In this document: positions 56,941 through 64,000 of the stretch, piece after piece
How positions within the stretch are numbered: the stretch's first letter is position 1
Layout of the letters: each line of letters starts with the position of its first letter
From: Macrococcoides goetzii
GTDB taxonomy: Bacteria > Bacillota > Bacilli > Staphylococcales > Staphylococcaceae
DNA: 64,000 bases
Direction: 5' to 3'
Assembly (NCBI RefSeq): GCF_002742385.2
Contig: NZ_MJBI02000005.1
Span: 49,673-113,672, forward strand
The notes under the pieces: model-generated
What the model saw: the letters and a program-made list of their open reading frames with translations, nothing else
Databases searched by the model: none
Told to the model about the DNA's origin: nothing
Translations under genes and position numbers: made by a program

Positions 56941-58140
56941 TTATTTACGACGAGAACCGAATAATGCAGCTCCACCTAATAATGCTAATACTGAAGCAAT
57001 TGCACCTTTGTTATCTTTTTCACCTGTATCAGGTAATACTGATTTACCAATTTCAGCTGGTTTAACAGTTTCAACTGGTGCTGGTGTAGTTGGTGCAGGC
57101 TCAGATGGTTTAGTTTCACTTGGAGGTGTTGTTTCACCTGGAGGTGTTACTTCTCCGCCGCCACCTGGAGGTGTTGTTTCGCCTGGAGGTGTTACTTCTC
57201 CGCCGCCACCTGGAGGTGTTGTTTCGCCTGGAGGTGTTACTTCTCCGCCACCACCTGGAGCTGGAGTTCCAACGCCATAGTAACCTTGGTCTACATTATA
57301 ATTAGAAGCACCTTTTAAGTTAACGATAACGTCAGTTGGTCCATCTGAATCAATTGCTTCTGAAACATCATTATCGATGTTCGCAATAACTGGTGACCAG
57401 TCTAATGGATTATGGAAGTTAACAATGTATTGACCGTCTGATAAACCATGGAATGCATAGTTACCATTTGCATCTGTAGTTGTTTCAGCGATAAAGTTAC
57501 CAGCATAGTCACGAATAGATACACGTAATCCTGCTACTGGGTTTTCACCTTGATCGTATAAGTTGTTACGGTTCGCATCCCACCATACGTGGTCTCCGAT
57601 TGATAGATTACCTTGTGATGGTGCTGGTTTAACTTCTCCACCATTACCTGGTGCTGGAGCTGGTGTAGCTTCTCCACCCTGTGCTGGCGCAGAACCTTGT
57701 CCATTTAAAGGAATGAAACCAGTGTCTAAAGTAGTGATGTTAGCACCATTAATATCAACTAATACGTCAATTGGTCCGTCTGAATCTACATCTTCAGAAC
57801 CGATGTTTGCTACATCATTTGCATATCCTGCAGGTACTTCAAAGTTAACAACATAAGTACCATTTTTTAATCCTGAGAATGAATAGTTACCATTTGCATC
57901 TGTTGTAGTTGTTGCAACATGGTTACCTGCATAATCACGGATCGTAACTGTTAATCCAGCAAGACCTGTGTCTCCTGCATCTTGAACGTAGTTACCATTG
58001 TTATCTGAGTAAACACGGTCTCCTAAAGAATATGTTGCTTCTGCAGCGTCAGCTTGTTGACCAGCGCCTAGGAACAATAATGAACCTACTACTACTGAAG
58101 CTGTTCCTACTGTGAACTTTCTAATGCCATACTTATTCAT
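56941..58140 (-). CDS. LPXTG surface protein with two SdrD B-like domains
   Basis: 399 residues. The signal peptide has the YSIRK-like [23 protein letters not shown] motif that directs export at the septum. Two SdrD B-like (CNA-B-related, Ca-binding) domains, [14 protein letters not shown]...LDTGFIP and [15 protein letters not shown]...VDQGYYG, are joined by a Pro-rich linker. Then come three copies of a 15-residue Gly/Pro/Glu repeat ([15 protein letters not shown]) and the sorting signal LPDTGE with a hydrophobic span and SRRK. The start at 58140 is behind GAGGAGG; the longer frame is unsupported. Confidence 0.9.
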   Translation of the reverse strand: MNKYGIRKFTVGTASVVVGSLLFLGAGQQADAAEATYSLGDRVYSDNNGNYVQDAGDTGLAGLTVTIRDYAGNHVATTTTDANGNYSFSGLKNGTYVVNFEVPAGYANDVANIGSEDVDSDGPIDVLVDINGANITTLDTGFIPLNGQGSAPAQGGEATPAPAPGNGGEVKPAPSQGNLSIGDHVWWDANRNNLYDQGENPVAGLRVSIRDYAGNFIAETTTDANGNYAFHGLSDGQYIVNFHNPLDWSPVIANIDNDVSEAIDSDGPTDVIVNLKGASNYNVDQGYYGVGTPAPGGGGEVTPPGETTPPGGGGEVTPPGETTPPGGGGEVTPPGETTPPSETKPSEPAPTTPAPVETVKPAEIGKSVLPDTGEKDNKGAIASVLALLGGAALFGSRRK

Positions 58141-58599
58141 AAAAATCCTCCTCTTATCTCTCTTTATTGCAATTTGACAAATCGCCATAATTCTCAGATT
58201 ATGACTTATTATTATTTTAATACTATTATTTTACAATGCCACACTTACTTGCATATTCCATATAAATGAGTTATCAACAATCACGTATAAAAATACATTA
58301 TATTTGTATAAATTGTTTATATATTGCATGATACATTTATGTAGATACATTTAAATATATTTTTATTTCAGTATTTATATACTAAAACACTTTATTCATA
58401 AAAGATACATTATACAAAATAATGAATATTGTTATCCACAATTAGCACTTCATCTTAAATGTGACAATTTTGTGACAAATAGTTTATAGTAGTGTTTTAT
58501 ACTTGCATTTATTACTATGTTAAAAATATTAACGCATTCTTTAATTTATATATCAATATTTTATATTAATATTTTAATACAATTCTTTTCGTACAATTC
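58141..58599. other. AT-rich upstream region of the LPXTG gene
   Basis: About 460 bp with no ORF. A direct repeat TGTGACAATTT/TGTGACAAAT at 58460-58479 is the clearest feature; it lies about 320 bp upstream of the LPXTG start. A TTATCCACA DnaA-box-like sequence at 58433-58441 is single and probably incidental. Confidence 0.45.
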
Positions 58600-60183
58600 T
58601 TATTTTAGAATAACGCTACCATAATCTATAAAGCCATATTGATTGATATCAATATGTTGAATTGCAGAAGTATAGATAAATACTTTTTCATTGATTAATA
58701 CATTAGAATAATAATAATTATCCTCTAAATTTTTCAAATGACTTATCGCTTCTGTTTCTAAAGCTTCAAAATTATCAAATCGAAACTTTTTATTAAATAA
58801 TTGAAATGGTTCTTTATCGAGATACCATTCTTTGAACTTGGCATGCAATAATAAATTATTCAACATAAATGGTTGCTCCTGATGAATTGCTTCAGTCATC
58901 CACACGATGTCAACATCATGCTCACTCAGATGATGCTTTATGTAGTCTTCATGTTTTATAACGATTAATTCAATACATTTTCGTTCTTTGTTTATCTCAT
59001 TCACAATATCCTTGAATACCTTTACATTGAATTCATCGATTAGTAATCGAACTGGTCGATGAATATTATCCATACTTAGTTTTTTATCTGGAATTTCTCC
59101 ATTCCATTTAAAGTATTTATCATTATGAAGGAAATATTCGTATAAATAACTCTGTAATGTTTGTATCGTCTGTTTTCTTTCATCAAAATTTAACGTTGTA
59201 TTTGGATTCATCAATAAAATACGATGTCCAAGATAAAATCGCTGCGTCTTGTTTGTATCATATTTATCAGATGAAATATATTCAGAGAAACGCTTTTTAT
59301 TTTCTACGAAATATAATTGCTCAATTTGTACGAGACGTTTATAATACGGATTCGCCTGAAGAATAAGTTCCTTCGGTTTTCTAGACTTAAGATAGTACGG
59401 ACCAGTGCCATACACTTCATTATCTTCTTCAAAATATATAGAACTATACGGTTCACTCAGTAAATATTTAATATGCTCATTCTTTTCTTGTAACGTAATC
59501 GATATTTGAAAGTCATCTATTAAATCCACGCTAATGACATCACTGAAAAACTTTTTATATTTTGAATAAAAGATTAATTTATTTAATGCTAAGCATACTA
59601 TTGATGCTGTAAGTCGTTTACGATCAGGAAAGAAATCATCTTGATGCAGATAAATATGCAGTGTATTACCAACCCATTCATCATACTTTGCTAAATCGTA
59701 TTGAATATTATATTCCTGATCAATGGTATAAAGCGTACGCATTATTTGAGAAATCACTTGAAAACTGACCATGCTTTGAGCTGTTAACGGATGGATATCA
59801 TGAGGAATATTGTATACAAAATCAATAATTGAATTTTGATTATTACCGTTTGTTGCAAAATTATTTTTCAGCTGTTTAACTATCACTTCTCTTGATTCTT
59901 CGTCCCATGGTAAATCAAGATATGATTTTACTTCCTGAATCGTCATATCTTTATGTGTTTTTAAAGCATGATAAAAAAGCTCTTTCTCCACGTCGACATT
60001 AAATGTGATATCCATTTTACCACCACGACCAATTGCTGGTGAATAATTGATATAACCTTCATCTTGCCATTGGCTTAACAATCTAGACAATTGACGTTTT
60101 GATAGCTGTAAATAATCTGCTAAACTTTCACTCGGTTCTGATAATGATAAATATTTTTCAACATATAACAGTCTTTTGTCCAT
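58600..60183 (-). CDS. SgrR-like regulator with C-terminal solute-binding domain
   Basis: 527 residues. The first 110 are a winged helix (SLADYLQLSKRQLSRLLSQWQDEGYINYSPAIGRGG) of the SgrR N-terminal type; the rest resembles the family 5 extracellular solute-binding fold, here without signal peptide and hence a cytoplasmic ligand sensor. In E. coli SgrR senses sugar-phosphate stress, but the ligand here is unknown. Tandem paralogue of the protein at 60316-61890. No transporter gene is adjacent. Confidence 0.78.
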   Translation of the reverse strand: MDKRLLYVEKYLSLSEPSESLADYLQLSKRQLSRLLSQWQDEGYINYSPAIGRGGKMDITFNVDVEKELFYHALKTHKDMTIQEVKSYLDLPWDEESREVIVKQLKNNFATNGNNQNSIIDFVYNIPHDIHPLTAQSMVSFQVISQIMRTLYTIDQEYNIQYDLAKYDEWVGNTLHIYLHQDDFFPDRKRLTASIVCLALNKLIFYSKYKKFFSDVISVDLIDDFQISITLQEKNEHIKYLLSEPYSSIYFEEDNEVYGTGPYYLKSRKPKELILQANPYYKRLVQIEQLYFVENKKRFSEYISSDKYDTNKTQRFYLGHRILLMNPNTTLNFDERKQTIQTLQSYLYEYFLHNDKYFKWNGEIPDKKLSMDNIHRPVRLLIDEFNVKVFKDIVNEINKERKCIELIVIKHEDYIKHHLSEHDVDIVWMTEAIHQEQPFMLNNLLLHAKFKEWYLDKEPFQLFNKKFRFDNFEALETEAISHLKNLEDNYYYSNVLINEKVFIYTSAIQHIDINQYGFIDYGSVILK

Positions 60184-60268
60184 TTAAATCAAGCTACTTT
60201 CCCAATATATTTCTTTTTTTTACTATATATTTATTTGTATAGTAATATCGTAACTTTTAAGTGGACAT

Positions 60269-60301
60269 AAAAAAAGCGACATTTTTTTTAAAAATGTCAC
60301 C
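60269..60301 (-). terminator. Terminator between the tandem SgrR-like genes
   Basis: GTGACATTTTT, loop, AAAAATGTCGC then TTTTTTT on the minus strand, so the two paralogues are separate transcription units. Confidence 0.75.
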
Positions 60302-60315
60302 TATTATTTGATATT

Positions 60316-61890
60316 TTATTCCCTCACTATGATTTCCCCATATAATATAACGCCATCGTTATTAAATACAACATTCTTATGGCCTTTCAATACGATAATA
60401 TTACGCAACTGTTTTACATTCTCTGCATACCACGCTTCATCTATAAGAAATGATTGAAATTGCTGTTCTACTTGTGCCCATTCTTCAATAGGCTTATGTG
60501 TTATTTGACGATTGAATGCTTTACTTTCATCAAAGTAATTGAACCATGTTTTTATATTTGTATTATTAAGCAAAGAATAATAATAGACTTCAGGGATATA
60601 CGAATGACCAATTAAAGTAAAATCAATTGGTAATGCTTCAGTATTATCTCTCAACGTATCTTTATAAGATATATGATATTTATTCATATTAAAACCAACT
60701 GATTTTAAATAATTAAATAAAGGCACCAGTACATGAGAAGTTAGATCAATCATTCCCATAACAATCGGTTTTTGTGTGATTGGCATACTTTCGATATGCT
60801 CATCAATAGCGCCCTGGTGGAACCTCTGTATATAGTAAAGCAACTGTTTACGTTCAACGTAATCAAGATCTGTAAAGTAAGGATTGAATATTGTGAATCG
60901 TATCATCTTAATATCATGGAGCAATAATTCATGATATTTATCTTCAATAAATTGCTTATAGTTACTGTAACTATTTACTAGATATACTTTTTGCACTTCC
61001 GGTAAATTATGATGCGTTGTATGACGTGCCTGCAATACAATATAATCTTTCGTAACACGATCCACACTGTATACATTGGTACCAATGTAGTCCGCACCTT
61101 CTTTTAAATAAATACTTGCGTAAGGACTCGACAAATCAAATTTCAATTTATCAATATGTCCGTCAAAAGTTATCTTAAGCACAAATAAATCAATAACCTC
61201 TACCTTTTCAATATAACTTAATAAATTGTTATACCATTTATCATTTACCAGTCGATCTAGACAATGCTTGATATCTTGGGCAAGTAACTGCTTACCATTC
61301 GAAAACGTTATATCCTGGAACATAAATATCGTTAAACTATCGTCTTCAATCGTTTCATGCTGAATAAGATGACTTTTGAATTCCAGGCTTCCATCTACTT
61401 CATATAATCTATCCATCGTATTATAAACGAGCGCATCTAAAGCTGTATCCATCGGTTGTAATGGATTTAAATCATCTGGAAATCTATAGATATAATCTAC
61501 AGTAATCGCTTTACCAATCATTTCTACAGGAATAATGTCCTCATCAATTTTGACTGCATTATTAAATAAGCCTTTGATCAAATTTTTTGAAGACTCATTC
61601 AAAGGCAAATTTAAGATATTTGTAATTTCCTCAATAGAATATGTATCTAAATGTGCAGGCACACTCATAATAAATTGTTGTTCCACATCAACATTAAATT
61701 TAAATGTCGATAAATTGCCACGGCCTACACCAACACTGTACTCAATTAAATCATCCTCTTGCCATTGCTTAATTAAGCGTGTCAATTGGCGTGGCGTGAT
61801 TTCTAGTTCTTCTGCTACTTCGTCACGAGAATATTCATTATTTTGAAGGTATTTGTAGAGAATAAGGAGTTTTTCATCGTGTGCTTTCAT
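60316..61890 (-). CDS. SgrR-like regulator, paralogue
   Basis: 524 residues, same layout as its neighbour: N-terminal winged helix (SRDEVAEELEITPRQLTRLIKQWQEDDLIEYSVGVGRGN) and a solute-binding domain of about 400 residues. Identity to the neighbour is clear in the HTH and in DLDPFN...LHPLQPMDTAL-like segments but low in the ligand domain, so ligands may differ. GAGGATTGGC precedes the ATG. Confidence 0.78.
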   Translation of the reverse strand: MKAHDEKLLILYKYLQNNEYSRDEVAEELEITPRQLTRLIKQWQEDDLIEYSVGVGRGNLSTFKFNVDVEQQFIMSVPAHLDTYSIEEITNILNLPLNESSKNLIKGLFNNAVKIDEDIIPVEMIGKAITVDYIYRFPDDLNPLQPMDTALDALVYNTMDRLYEVDGSLEFKSHLIQHETIEDDSLTIFMFQDITFSNGKQLLAQDIKHCLDRLVNDKWYNNLLSYIEKVEVIDLFVLKITFDGHIDKLKFDLSSPYASIYLKEGADYIGTNVYSVDRVTKDYIVLQARHTTHHNLPEVQKVYLVNSYSNYKQFIEDKYHELLLHDIKMIRFTIFNPYFTDLDYVERKQLLYYIQRFHQGAIDEHIESMPITQKPIVMGMIDLTSHVLVPLFNYLKSVGFNMNKYHISYKDTLRDNTEALPIDFTLIGHSYIPEVYYYSLLNNTNIKTWFNYFDESKAFNRQITHKPIEEWAQVEQQFQSFLIDEAWYAENVKQLRNIIVLKGHKNVVFNNDGVILYGEIIVRE

Positions 61891-62070
61891 GCCAATCCTC
61901 TTTTATAAGTAAATTTGAAGTAATTCGAAAATACTAATAATTTAAAATATATCAATATTATTATTTTATATGAAGGAATAAAAGTATTCAATATTACTTA
62001 ACAATATAAATCGACAATCTTGTACAATTAAAATAAAAAGTAAATTTTAATTTAAACCATAAAAATAACT

Positions 62071-62104
62071 GAAGGCAACACCTTCGATAGATGTTGCCTT
62101 CAGC
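62071..62104 (-). terminator. Terminator of the 42-residue protein gene
   Basis: A perfect 12-bp stem CTGAAGGCAACA...TGTTGCCTTCAG followed by TTATTTTTA on the minus strand. Confidence 0.85.
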
Positions 62105-62133
62105 ATGAAATATAAATTTTGAAGTTTAAAATA

Positions 62134-62262
62134 TTACTTAGACTTTTTATCTTCGTTCTTTTCGTTCTCTTTTTTAGTTTGATCAGTGACGTGACCTTGA
62201 ATAACACGTTTAGTCTCATCTTTCACTGTTCCTGAAATTGAACCAGTTTTCTTTTCAGCCAT
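62134..62262 (-). CDS. 42-residue charged protein
   Basis: The ATG at 62262 follows AAAGGAGGCTGATTGTA, a strong ribosome site. The peptide starts MAEKKTGSISGTVKDETK and ends in a Lys/Glu/Asn-rich tail, hydrophilic and probably disordered, like small stress proteins. It has its own terminator. Family not recognised. Between the SgrR-like genes and the last LPXTG gene. Confidence 0.65.
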   Translation of the reverse strand: MAEKKTGSISGTVKDETKRVIQGHVTDQTKKENEKNEDKKSK

Positions 62263-62359
62263 TACAATCAGCCTCCTTTACTTCTTTCTTACATTATAAC
62301 ATTACTTTTAGTTATATACCCGAAATATCTATTTTTACACACTGAGTAAAGAAAGAAGA

Positions 62360-62376
62360 AGGCTCAAAGTGAGCCT
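62360..62376 (-). terminator. Weak hairpin after the last LPXTG gene
   Basis: AGGCTC, loop ACTTT, GAGCCT, with a mixed T/C tail on the minus strand; a weak terminator. Confidence 0.45.
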
Positions 62377-62383
62377 GCTTACT

Positions 62384-64000
62384 TTAATTAGATGTATTCA
62401 TATCATTACGACGCTTACGTGAAGTAATTAGTGCAAATCCACCTAATGCTGCAAGTAATGCAATACCTGCATTATCAGAATCAGCTTCACCAGTGTCAGG
62501 TAATGTAACTGCTTGATTTTGTTGCTGAGTTTTTTCTGGTGTTGTCACATTTCCAGCTGAATTCACTTCAGGCTTACTTGGTTTCACTTCCGGCGCTGGC
62601 GGTGGCGTTACTTCAGGTGTGCCTGGTTTCACTTCCGACGCTGGCGGCGTTACTTCAGGTGTGCCTGGTTTCACTTCCGGCGCTGGTGGTGTTACTTCAG
62701 GTGTACCTGGTTTCACTTCCGGCGCTGGTTTTACTTCTGAACTACCTCCACCAGATTGGAACCAGTATCCTTGGTCTACTGTCATATTATCTTGATCCTG
62801 GATATGTGCAATAACATCAATTGGACCATCTGAATCTAATGTATCATCATTTGGATTAATGTTAGCAATTACTGGTGACCAGCCAAGTGGCGCATTGAAA
62901 TTAACAATGTAAGTACCATTTTTCAGACCAGTAAATATATAATGACCATTTGCATCTGTCTTTGTAGTAGCAATTGTATTACCAGCGTAATCACGTAAAG
63001 TTACTACAACTCCCTCAATACCTTTTTCATCACTATCCTGCATACTATTATGGTTGTTATCTAACCAAACATAATCACCTAAGTTATATAGTTTATCACT
63101 ATTAGGCTCAGCAGGTTTCACAGGCGGTTGCTGATCTTCTGGTACAGGCGGAGTTACTACCGGTGGTTGTCCTCCATCTGTTGCCGGTGGTGTTACCACT
63201 GGTGGTTGTCCTCCATCTGTTGGCGGTACAGATTTTATATAGCCTTGATCAATATCCATGTTGTTGCCATCTTTAATCGTCGCGATCACATCCGTTGGAC
63301 CATCTGAATCTAAACTTTCTGTACCTACGTTCGACACAACCGGTGACCAGCCTGTCGGTGTAATGAAGTTTACGATATATGTGCCGTTCTTCAAACCATC
63401 AAACTGATAGTGACCATTCGCATCTGTCGTTGTTTCAGCGATGAACTGACCATCGTATCCTTTTAATATCACTTTAATACCACTTAAAGGTTTGTCGCTG
63501 CTATCCTGTACATTTGGTACTGATCCTTCATCTGACCATACGTAGTCGCCTAAACTATATAATTTTTCAGGTTCTGGCGTTACTACCGGCGGTTCTGGCG
63601 TTACTACCGGCGGTTGTCCACTATCTGTCGGAGGGACCATCTTAATATAGCCTTGATCAATATCCATGTTGTTGCCATCTTTAATCGTCGCGATCACATC
63701 TGTTGGACCATCTGAATCTGAACTTTCTGTACCTACGTTCGACACAACTGGTGACCAGCCTGTCGGTGTAATGAAGTTTACGATATATGTGCCGTTCTTC
63801 AAACCATCAAACTGATAGTGACCATTCGCATCTGTCGTTGTTTCAGCGATGAACTGACCATCGTATCCTTTTAATATCACTTTAATACCACTTAAAGGTT
63901 TGTCGCTGCTATCCTGTACATTTGGTACTGATCCTTCATCTGACCATACGTAGTCGCCTAAACTATATAATTTTTCAGGTTCTGGCGTTACTACCGGCGG
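62384..64000 (-). CDS. LPXTG surface protein with SdrD B-like repeats, C-terminal part
   Basis: The frame is open to the window edge, 538 codons, so the start is outside. At least three SdrD B-like domains are present: two nearly identical ones (about 63646-64000 and 63238-63593) and a third, diverged one (62770-63105), each with the ...[21 protein letters not shown] and D-S-D-G-P-(T/I)-DV-I motifs. Pro-rich linkers and four PEVKPGTPEVTPP-like stalk repeats follow, then LPDTGE, a hydrophobic span and RKRR. Probably an adhesin like Sdr proteins; ligand unknown. Confidence 0.9.
   Translation of the reverse strand, partial: PPVVTPEPEKLYSLGDYVWSDEGSVPNVQDSSDKPLSGIKVILKGYDGQFIAETTTDANGHYQFDGLKNGTYIVNFITPTGWSPVVSNVGTESSDSDGPTDVIATIKDGNNMDIDQGYIKMVPPTDSGQPPVVTPEPPVVTPEPEKLYSLGDYVWSDEGSVPNVQDSSDKPLSGIKVILKGYDGQFIAETTTDANGHYQFDGLKNGTYIVNFITPTGWSPVVSNVGTESLDSDGPTDVIATIKDGNNMDIDQGYIKSVPPTDGGQPPVVTPPATDGGQPPVVTPPVPEDQQPPVKPAEPNSDKLYNLGDYVWLDNNHNSMQDSDEKGIEGVVVTLRDYAGNTIATTKTDANGHYIFTGLKNGTYIVNFNAPLGWSPVIANINPNDDTLDSDGPIDVIAHIQDQDNMTVDQGYWFQSGGGSSEVKPAPEVKPGTPEVTPPAPEVKPGTPEVTPPASEVKPGTPEVTPPPAPEVKPSKPEVNSAGNVTTPEKTQQQNQAVTLPDTGEADSDNAGIALLAALGGFALITSRKRRNDMNTSN
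63236..64000. repeat. Two near-identical ~357-bp B-domain repeats
   Basis: 63236-63592 and 63644-64000 match base for base at an offset of 408 bp except for a handful of substitutions (for example TCTAAACTT vs TCTGAACTT). The array may continue to the right of the window. Confidence 0.85.

Noticed and set aside
56873..57305. Plus-strand ORFs over the Gly/Pro repeat of the LPXTG gene
   Set aside because: Antisense periodic frames of the 45-bp repeat in a real surface protein gene.
58433..58441. DnaA box / replication origin
   Set aside because: A single TTATCCACA without a cluster, dnaA or dnaN nearby.

Overview
The window looks like the chromosome of a low-GC Gram-positive in the family Staphylococcaceae, most likely Macrococcus. 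The reasons are staphylococcal-type housekeeping genes (type II pantothenate kinase, RNA polymerase delta, DeoR of the SorC family, a PerR-box Dps gene), LPXTG/SdrD-type surface proteins, and the Bacillus-like order rpoE-pyrG-ywjG-spo0F-fba-murA with a Spo0F-type receiver in a lineage that does not sporulate. The genus is inferred from gene content only.

Left part, 1-32.3 kb, is mostly core metabolism. It holds murA (partial), fba, a receiver-only regulator, a DUF2529 gene, a 62-bp tandem repeat plus a NERD-domain gene inserted into the conserved cluster, then pyrG with a CTP-sensing leader, rpoE and coaW. A SAM (S-box) riboswitch heads an operon of an M20 amidohydrolase, an ATP-grasp ligase and an unannotated 35-residue membrane peptide. 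Next come a two-component system, a reverse-transsulfuration/AI-2 operon (a YrrT-MccA fusion, mccB, luxS), the nucleoside catabolism genes deoB/pdp/deoC with deoR, dps with an exact PerR box, an MFS transporter, butanediol dehydrogenase, a universal stress protein, an LCP protein, a MarR regulator and an NhaC antiporter.

Middle part, 32.4-40.6 kb, is a decaying surface/secretion island. A frameshifted V8-like protease and its intact paralogue lie as direct repeats on either side of a Thr/Pro-repeat LPXTG adhesin, a dead IS4-family element and an SdrD-B-domain protein whose signal peptide is out of frame at an A9 tract. A second NERD gene follows and probably starts at ATT.

Exopolysaccharide part, 41-56.2 kb. 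A four-gene operon encodes a membrane diguanylate cyclase, a PgaC/IcaA-type synthase, a PgaD-type (not IcaD-type) partner that keeps the Tyr-Asn-Lys-Leu-Arg motif linked to c-di-GMP control in E. coli, and a polysaccharide N-deacetylase. This looks like a self-contained c-di-GMP-responsive poly-N-acetylglucosamine system and is the most interesting candidate here. It is followed by a FemA/B-like gene broken by one stop codon, a small gene remnant, and a Wzx/Wzy-type capsule locus (capA, capB, wzy, wzx, two glycosyltransferases, a bi-domain dehydrogenase, a heparinase II/III-like lyase) that lacks its own priming transferase.

Right end, 56.5-64 kb, has a 44-residue membrane peptide, two SdrD-B-domain LPXTG proteins (the second runs off the window), and between them two tandem SgrR-like regulators and a small charged protein. 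No tRNA, rRNA, CRISPR array or phage genes were seen.
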